Notes under the pieces: generated by a model
Databases searched by the model: none
Told to the model about the DNA's origin: nothing
What the model saw: the letters and a program-made list of their open reading frames with translations, nothing else
DNA from: Candidatus Falkowiibacteriota bacterium
GTDB lineage: Bacteria; Patescibacteriota; Patescibacteriia; Patescibacteriales; SZUA-104
DNA length: 6,413 nt
Direction: 5' to 3'
NCBI GenBank assembly: GCA_003231075.1
Contig: QIIF01000129.1
Coordinates: forward strand, 1-6,413
Program-made: the position numbers and the translations under genes
Shown here: positions 1-6,413 of the stretch, piece by piece
Layout: the number at the start of each line of letters is the position of its first letter
Position numbering within the stretch: the stretch's first letter is position 1

Positions 1-9
1 AAATCCGAA

Positions 10-24
10 CCCGACACTTCGGGA
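10..24. repeat. Short hairpin repeat CCCGACACTTCGGGA
   Basis: CCCGA (10-14) and TCGGG (19-23) form a 5-bp stem with a CACT loop. The 15-base unit recurs inverted at 186-200 as TCCCGAAGCGTCGGG with one mismatch, so it is a dispersed unit rather than a chance palindrome. The preceding bases 1-7 are AAATCCG, the same 7-mer that is tandemly repeated inside ligA. Confidence 0.55.
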
Positions 25-79
25 TGAAGAATCTTTTGTTCGTAATAATAATGTCCTTGCCATTAGCAACCTTTAAGGG

Positions 80-110
80 ATTCCTCCTCGCACGGCTCGT
101 TCGGAATGAC
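80..110. repeat. Intergenic inverted repeat ATTCC...GGAAT
   Basis: Arms ATTCC (80-84) and GGAAT (103-107) enclose TCCTCGCACGGCTCGTTC and are followed by GAC. From memory, the pattern GGATTCCTCCTCGC...CGGAATGACA resembles a short dispersed repeat seen in many draft bacterial genomes, including Patescibacteria. There is only one copy in this window, so the family assignment is recall rather than evidence from here. Confidence 0.4.
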
Positions 111-114
111 AAAA

Positions 115-220
115 AGCGGACGGGATGCGCCGCGGCAGCCCATACGCGGATTTGGCGCGCCGAACTCGCGGACGGGCTGCCTCCGTCCCGAAGCGTCGGG
201 ACTCCGGCATCCCGTCCGCT
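115..220. repeat. 106-bp GC-rich element with 14-bp perfect terminal inverted repeats
   Basis: AGCGGACGGGATGC (115-128) and GCATCCCGTCCGCT (207-220) are exact inverted repeats. Nested inside are an 8-bp inverted pair GGCAGCCC (134-141) and GGGCTGCC (174-181), the palindrome GGCGCGCC (154-161), and a tight hairpin GTCCCGA-AGCG-TCGGGAC (185-202). The stretch is much richer in GC than the genes. It encodes no protein I can support; open frames across it are low-complexity Arg-, Ala- and Gly-rich shadows. It looks like a small non-autonomous, MITE-like or REP-like element. No target-site duplication is obvious. Confidence 0.6.
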
Positions 221-247
221 CGCTTTCGCTCAAATCCCAAAAAAAAT

Positions 248-345
248 ATTCTACCGAGCTTTAGCTCGGATTTGGCGGCTTTAGCCGCGTACCGCCACGC
301 TACGAAGTTAAAACTTCATAAACCCGAGCTAAAGCTCGGTAGAAT
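248..345. repeat. 98-bp element with 22-bp inverted ends built from CTTTAG hairpins
   Basis: ATTCTACCGAGCTTTAGCTC plus GG (248-269) is the exact reverse complement of 324-345. Each end is itself a hairpin (CCGAGC, loop TTTA or TAAA, GCTCGG). Between them lie two more hairpins of similar design: GCGGCTTTAGCCGC (275-288) and GAAGTTAAAACTTC (304-317). A partial copy in the opposite orientation lies at 4244-4293. CGGATTTGGCG at 267-277 also occurs at 147-157, which shows modules shared with the neighbouring element. No coding function is visible, and no clear target duplication. Confidence 0.7.
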
Positions 346-362
346 TAAAGAATTAAGAGTTA

Positions 363-391
363 AAATAACGCCCCTTGAAAAGGCGTTATTT
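363..391 (-). terminator. Intrinsic terminator downstream of deaD (possibly bidirectional)
   Basis: A perfect 10-bp inverted repeat, AAATAACGCC at 363-372 with GGCGTTATTT at 382-391, closes a 9-base loop. On the minus strand the stem ends in ...GGCGTTATTTTAACTC, giving a short U run right after the GC core, about 70 bases past the deaD stop. On the plus strand the stem is followed by a T-rich run, so it could also stop transcription entering from the left. The T tract is modest. Confidence 0.7.
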
Positions 392-461
392 GTATATTTG
401 CCGTAAAATTTGTAAATTGAAATTCATTTACTTTAATTATATATCAACCTCAACCGCGCGA

Positions 462-2177
462 TTAATATCTGGATTTTCCGGGCCCTCTCCTATTCCTGTT
501 AAATCCCCTGTTCTGTCCGCTTTTTTTCCCTTGGTATCCCCTTCCCCCGCCTTGGTAACTTGCCGCCATATGGCTCCTGCTTATTTCAATCTTTTTGCCC
601 CTGAAATTTGTTCCTTTTAAAAACTCTATCACCTTGTCCGCGTAATTTTTGTCAACCGAGAAAATTGAATACTCCGGCATTAAGCTTATTTTTCCGATTT
701 CAATGCCTTGCAATTTTTTATTTGAATTAATCAGCGAGAAAAAACCTTTAATATCAAGCCCGTCTTTTTTGCCGAAATTAATTTTCAAACCGGCATTATC
801 CCCGTCATCTCTTCTTTCTTTTCCGCTCCCTCCCGCCGCAAAGGCGTTTGCCGAAGCATTTAAGTCGCGGGTATTTTTTCGGATTGCCGAAAGGTGGCTG
901 AATTTATCGGCGACAAAATATTTTATCAAATCTTCTTTGCTGATTTTTTTTAACTTTTCCGCGAATTCTTGAAAATACGGTTCATCGCCGATCTCTTCGG
1001 TATTTATTTCTTTTACTTCTTCAAGAAAATTATCAATTTGTTTTTTACAGACTTCTTCTCCGCTTGGAATTTTTTTATATTCAATTTTCTTGCCGATGAT
1101 GCTTTCCAGATTTTTAATTGTCCTTACTTCTCTCGGAGTTAAAATAGAAATGGAAATTCCGCTTTGTTTCGCCCTTCCCGTTCTTCCGCTCCTATGCGTA
1201 TATGCTTCGTTTTGATCGGGAAGATTATAATTTATCACATGAGTTAAATTGCTCACATCTATTCCTCTTGCCGCCACATCCGTGGCAACCAGCAAATGAA
1301 TCTGCTTGCGTTTAAACCTATCCATTATTTTTGTCCGCATATTCTGCGCGATATCGCCGTGCAGAGCTTCCGCGCTATAATTGGCAAGCTTCAGCTTGTC
1401 GGCCACTTCTTGTGTTTCTCTCTTGGTCCGGCAAAAAAGAATGCCGTAAACTCCGGGCAAATAATCCAAAATTCTTTTTAAAGCGTCAAAACGGTCCCTG
1501 GCTCCGACTACATAATATTCATGAGCCACTTTTTCCGCTCCGATATTCTTTTCTCCCGCGCTTATTTCTTTGGCTTCCGTCATATATTTTTTAGCTATAG
1601 AGTGGACGCTTTTAGACATAGTGGCGGAAAAAAGCAAAGTCTGCCTTGCTTTCGGGATTTGGCTTAAGATGGTATCCAAATCTTTTTTAAAACCCATATC
1701 CAGCATCTCGTCCGCCTCATCCAAAACCAGCCACTTGATAGACTGGAGCTTTAAAACATTTCTTCTGATTAAATCATTAACGCGCCCCGGAGTGCCCACG
1801 ACGATATTGGTTCCGTTTTTTAGCGATCTGATTTGGAGATCAATTCTGGCTCCGCCGTAAACCGCGGTAATAGCAATCCCCCCCGAATGCTTGGCGAATT
1901 TTTTTATATCTTCTGAAATTTGGATGCACAGCTCTCTTGTCGGACAAAGGATTATCGCTTCCAATGTTTTTTTATCGGTTTTTATCTGATTTAAAATAGG
2001 CAGGCTGAAAGCGGCCGTCTTGCCCGTCCCGGTCTGCGCCAAAGCGATTAAATCATTTTTTGATTCCAATATGGCGGGAATAACTTTTTCTTGTATAGGC
2101 GTAGGCTCCGTAAAACCCAAGTCGTCAAGACTCTTTATTATTTCCGAATTTAAATTAAGCTCTTTAAATGTTGTCAT
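462..2177 (-). CDS. deaD: DEAD-box ATP-dependent RNA helicase, DeaD/CsdA type, with DbpA-like RNA-binding domain
   Basis: ATP-driven RNA unwinding enzyme, 571 residues, cytoplasmic. The helicase core shows every expected motif: Q motif (Phe4 to Gln29), motif I AQTGTGKT (47-54), PTREL (79-83), TPGR (129-132), DEAD (153-156), SAT (185-187), motif V with ARGID (303-307) and HRSGRTGRA (328-336). Residues about 463-534 resemble the RRM-like RNA-binding domain of DbpA/CsdA (NFGKKDGL, IGKI, FRGKKIEI). The last 30 residues are rich in Gly, Arg, Lys and Asn, a basic disordered tail typical of CsdA-like helicases. Family knowledge: these enzymes help large-subunit assembly and mRNA unwinding, especially in the cold. 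The ATG at 2177 puts the Q motif at the usual distance from the N terminus, but no Shine-Dalgarno is visible; a hairpin repeat lies directly in front. It follows typA by 72 bases with no clear promoter between, so cotranscription is likely. Length is near the family norm and the gene looks intact. The exact subfamily (DeaD, CsdA or DbpA) is less certain than the family. Confidence 0.95.
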   Translation of the reverse strand: MTTFKELNLNSEIIKSLDDLGFTEPTPIQEKVIPAILESKNDLIALAQTGTGKTAAFSLPILNQIKTDKKTLEAIILCPTRELCIQISEDIKKFAKHSGGIAITAVYGGARIDLQIRSLKNGTNIVVGTPGRVNDLIRRNVLKLQSIKWLVLDEADEMLDMGFKKDLDTILSQIPKARQTLLFSATMSKSVHSIAKKYMTEAKEISAGEKNIGAEKVAHEYYVVGARDRFDALKRILDYLPGVYGILFCRTKRETQEVADKLKLANYSAEALHGDIAQNMRTKIMDRFKRKQIHLLVATDVAARGIDVSNLTHVINYNLPDQNEAYTHRSGRTGRAKQSGISISILTPREVRTIKNLESIIGKKIEYKKIPSGEEVCKKQIDNFLEEVKEINTEEIGDEPYFQEFAEKLKKISKEDLIKYFVADKFSHLSAIRKNTRDLNASANAFAAGGSGKERRDDGDNAGLKINFGKKDGLDIKGFFSLINSNKKLQGIEIGKISLMPEYSIFSVDKNYADKVIEFLKGTNFRGKKIEISRSHMAASYQGGGRGYQGKKSGQNRGFNRNRRGPGKSRY

Positions 2178-2181
2178 AGTT

Positions 2182-2224
2182 ATTCGCTTCGCGAACCCGC
2201 GCTACAAATGCGGGACATGCGAAT
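2182..2224. repeat. Hairpin repeat filling the typA-deaD gap
   Basis: ATTCGC (2182-2187) and GCGAAT (2219-2224) are inverted ends. Inside are CCCGC (2196-2200) with GCGGG (2210-2214) around a 9-base loop, and TTCGC (2183-2187) with GCGAA (2191-2195) around TTC. The outer and TTCGC stems share the same arm and cannot form together. In the deaD mRNA the element ends four bases before the AUG, where a Shine-Dalgarno would be expected. Just beyond it, AATAGTACTATT (2233-2244) is a perfect palindrome after the typA stop. Confidence 0.6.
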
Positions 2225-2249
2225 TATTTTTTAATAGTACTATTATTAT

Positions 2250-4046
2250 TTACGCCAGTCCTTTTGCTTTTTTAGATTGTTCTGTTTGGGTTAAATATTC
2301 CTTTCTTAATCGGATGCTCTTTGGGGTAATTTCCAATAATTCATCGGCTTTCATAATTTCAAGCCCTCTCTCTAATGTTACTTCCATGGGAGGAGTTAGA
2401 ATAATGGAATCATCAGATCCTGACGCCCTGACATTGCTCAATTTCTTTCCTTTAATCGGATTTACCCACATATCATTTCCTTTTGACACATCGCCGATTA
2501 CCATTCCGCTGTAAACCTCCGTATTCGGGCCGATATAAATTCTGCCTCTTTCTTCCAAATTCCACAAAGCGTAGGCCAAGGCCTTGCCGGTTTCCATGGA
2601 CACCATAGAACCGAGTTCTCTTCTTTCAATATCGCCCGCGTATTTTTTAAATCCGACTACGCGGCTGGTAAAAATACCCTCACCTCTCGTATCAATAACG
2701 AATTCTCCGCGATAGCCCAATATGCCGCGAGTGGGAATTTCAAAAATCAATCTCTGATGGTTCTGCTCCGGCTTCATATCAATCATCCTGCCTTTCCGCT
2801 TGGCTAATTTTTCAATTACCATGCCGGCCATTTCTTGCGGCACATCAATAGTCACTTCTTCATACGGCTCTTGCTTTACTCCGTCTTCTTCTCTTATAAT
2901 TACCTTAGGCTGGGAAACTTGAATTTCAAAACCTTCTCTCCTCATATTCTCAAGCAAAATGGCGATATGTAATTCGCCTCTGCCATAAATTTTATAATGC
3001 CCGCCATGAGCGTCAAAATCAATCTTTAGGCCAACATTCACTTCAAGCTCTTTTTCCAACCTTTCTTTTATCTTGCTTCCGGTCACATATTTTCCTTCCT
3101 TGCCGGCAAAAGGAGAATTATTTATCATTAAATCAAGGGATATTGTCGGATCTTCTATTTTAATCGCCGGCAATAATTCCTGCTCGTTATTTTCGCAGAT
3201 GGTTTCACCGATATAAATATCCGGCAAACCCGCCACCATAACTATATCGCCTACCGCCGCCTCGTCCACTTCTCTTCTCTCTAAACCGTAAAAAGTAAAA
3301 AGATTTGTTATTTTTCCGGTTCTGTAATTTTCACCGTCTTCTTTAATGACAACATTCATTCCTTTTTTAACCTCGCCTTCATAAATTCTGCCGATTGCCA
3401 ACCTGCCAAGATAATTATCATAAGCCAAATTAAACGGCTGCATACTTAGAGGTTTTTTGGCAAGGTCTTCGTTTGACGCCGGTTTGACTTTTTCCAATAT
3501 CAAATCAAGCAGCGGCGATAAGTCCTCGCTGTTGTCTTCCATATTTATTTTGGCGACGCCGTCTCTGGCAATCGCGTAAACGGTTTCAAAATCAAGCTGT
3601 TCATCGTTCGCTCCAAGATCCATAAAAAGCTCAAGAACCATATCGGAGACCGCTTCCGGCCTGGCCGCCGGCTTATCAATTTTATTAATCACCACGATGG
3701 GCTTCAATCCCAATTCCAAGGATTTTTTCAAAACAAATTTTGTCTGCGGCATCGGCCCTTCCTGGGCGTCAACCAATAGCAAAACCGAGTCAATAGACCT
3801 TAAAATTCTCTCTACTTCCGAACTAAAATCAGCGTGTCCGGGGGTATCCACGATATTAATTTTCGTGTCTTTGTAAATTAAAGATGTATTTTTTGAATAA
3901 ATAGTGATGCCTCTTTCTTTTTCCAAAATATCAGAGTCCATACTCACGCTCTCGTCAGACATTTTTGTCTGGCGCATTAAAGCGTCCGTTAAAGTTGTTT
4001 TTCCATGGTCAACATGGGCAATAATCGCGATGTTTCTTATCTCCAT
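2250..4046 (-). CDS. typA: Ribosome-associated translational GTPase TypA/BipA
   Basis: EF-G-like GTPase that binds the ribosome; in E. coli it supports 50S assembly and growth in the cold. Counting from the ATG at 4046 the protein has 598 residues, close to the roughly 600 usual for the family. Visible motifs: G1 AHVDHGKT (10-17), switch I RGIT (45-48), G3 DTPGH (67-71) and G4 NKID (121-124). A beta-barrel domain follows (about 200-290), then EF-G-like domains (GRGELHIAILLENMRREGFE near 355-374; EEVTIDVP near 396-403). The BipA-specific C-terminal domain runs from about 480 and ends in the typical ITPKSIRLRKEYLT. The start is ambiguous. The ATG at 4046 gives the conserved MEIRNIAIIAHVDHGKT beginning but has only AGGA 14 bases upstream. 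A TTG at 4088 adds 14 residues with no family counterpart, yet has AGAAGG seven bases upstream. I prefer the ATG on conservation. A promoter lies at 4139-4167, and deaD follows 72 bases downstream. Confidence 0.96.
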   Translation of the reverse strand: MEIRNIAIIAHVDHGKTTLTDALMRQTKMSDESVSMDSDILEKERGITIYSKNTSLIYKDTKINIVDTPGHADFSSEVERILRSIDSVLLLVDAQEGPMPQTKFVLKKSLELGLKPIVVINKIDKPAARPEAVSDMVLELFMDLGANDEQLDFETVYAIARDGVAKINMEDNSEDLSPLLDLILEKVKPASNEDLAKKPLSMQPFNLAYDNYLGRLAIGRIYEGEVKKGMNVVIKEDGENYRTGKITNLFTFYGLERREVDEAAVGDIVMVAGLPDIYIGETICENNEQELLPAIKIEDPTISLDLMINNSPFAGKEGKYVTGSKIKERLEKELEVNVGLKIDFDAHGGHYKIYGRGELHIAILLENMRREGFEIQVSQPKVIIREEDGVKQEPYEEVTIDVPQEMAGMVIEKLAKRKGRMIDMKPEQNHQRLIFEIPTRGILGYRGEFVIDTRGEGIFTSRVVGFKKYAGDIERRELGSMVSMETGKALAYALWNLEERGRIYIGPNTEVYSGMVIGDVSKGNDMWVNPIKGKKLSNVRASGSDDSIILTPPMEVTLERGLEIMKADELLEITPKSIRLRKEYLTQTEQSKKAKGLA

Positions 4047-4094
4047 ATTTTTGCTAACAATCCTGTTCAATAAAAACGCCCCGCCCAAGGCGAG

Positions 4095-4110
4095 ACCTTC
4101 TATAAAAGGT
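4095..4110 (-). promoter_or_regulatory. Leader hairpin covering a Shine-Dalgarno-like AGAAGG upstream of typA
   Basis: In the mRNA sense the leader reads ACCUUUUAUAGAAGGU: ACCUU pairs with AAGGU as a 5-bp stem, extendable by a U-G and a U-A pair. The AGAAGG it covers lies seven bases before the alternative TTG start at 4088. A second small hairpin, CGCC-TTG-GGCG (4082-4092), places that TTG in its loop. This could control initiation, but only if the TTG is used. Confidence 0.35.
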
Positions 4111-4138
4111 AAATAATTTTTATATTAATTATTCATTA

Positions 4139-4167
4139 ATAGTAGCATAAATCGCTCAAAAAAGCAA
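4139..4167 (-). promoter_or_regulatory. Sigma70-like promoter for typA (and probably deaD)
   Basis: Reading the minus strand: -35 box TTGCTT (4167-4162), a 17-base spacer, and -10 box TACTAT (4144-4139) preceded by TGC, which makes an extended -10. Transcription would start near 4132, giving a leader of about 86 bases to the ATG at 4046. It lies in the ligA-typA gap in the right direction, with an AT-rich stretch upstream. Transcription from ligA may also read through, as no clear terminator separates them. Confidence 0.6.
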
Positions 4168-4177
4168 GCGCGCCAAT

Positions 4178-4215
4178 TACAAATCTACAAATCAACTACA
4201 AATTCACAAATATAT
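4178..4215. repeat. 19-bp tandem duplication of paired ACAAAT boxes upstream of the typA promoter
   Basis: TACAAAT occurs at 4178, 4186 and 4197 and CACAAAT at 4205, giving two 19-base units (4178-4196, 4197-4215) that agree at 14 of 19 positions. The nearest box begins 10 bases upstream of the -35. It could be an AT-rich upstream element, a repeated protein-binding site, or simply low-complexity spacer. Confidence 0.5.
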
Positions 4216-4243
4216 AAATAATCATCCCGTTTTTTATCTTCGC

Positions 4244-6413
<2,170 letters not shown>

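Noticed and set aside
24..406. Overlapping plus-strand open frames across the left repeat region (24-284 and 125-406)
   Set aside because: They run through inverted-repeat elements and the terminator, give low-complexity Arg-, Ala- and Pro-rich peptides with no recognisable domain, and overlap each other in different frames.
2233..2244. AATAGTACTATT palindrome after typA as a terminator
   Set aside because: The stem is AT-rich and followed on the coding strand by A residues rather than a T run, so it does not fit an intrinsic terminator.
2020..2514. 164-codon plus-strand open frame over the typA-deaD junction
   Set aside because: It lies antisense to two well-supported genes and the hairpin gap, and its peptide matches no family I recognise; it is a shadow frame.
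4224..4240. CATCCCGTTTTTTATCT as a plus-strand terminator tail
   Set aside because: There is a T run but no adjacent GC-rich stem upstream of it on the plus strand, and no plus-strand gene to terminate.

Overview
The window holds three complete or nearly complete protein genes, all on the minus strand. In transcription order they are ligA (NAD-dependent DNA ligase, entering from the right edge without its start codon), typA/bipA (ribosome-associated translational GTPase) and a deaD/csdA-type DEAD-box RNA helicase. I see no convincing plus-strand gene, tRNA, rRNA, CRISPR array or transposase gene. Stops are TAA, TAA and TAG and no in-frame TGA occurs, so the standard bacterial code fits.

The protein style suggests a Candidate Phyla Radiation (Patescibacteria, Parcubacteria-like) bacterium. 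All three genes are AT-rich, and the intergenic spaces and even the ligase gene carry short palindromic and tandem repeats of a kind I associate with those genomes. This is inference from sequence style, not a database result.

Layout from left to right: 1-362 is a gene-free, repeat-packed stretch containing at least four different inverted-repeat elements. 363-391 is a hairpin terminator for the helicase transcript. 462-2177 is deaD. 2178-2249 is a short gap filled by another hairpin repeat placed directly in front of the deaD start codon. 2250-4046 is typA (alternative TTG start at 4088). 4047-4277 holds the typA leader, a good sigma70-like promoter with an extended -10, a 19-bp tandem repeat upstream of it, and a partial copy of the repeat found at 248-345. 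4278-6413 is ligA.

Functionally, typA and deaD probably form one transcription unit. Both families act on the large ribosomal subunit and both matter in E. coli at low temperature, so the pair reads as a ribosome-assembly or cold-adaptation unit. ligA is a replication and repair gene; the promoter between it and typA suggests separate control.

The most unusual feature is ligA itself. Three repeat-like segments lie in frame inside it at loops or domain linkers, and a fourth repeat supplies its last codons and stop. It also shows apparent substitutions at normally essential adenylation-domain positions, while the catalytic KxDG lysine is intact.
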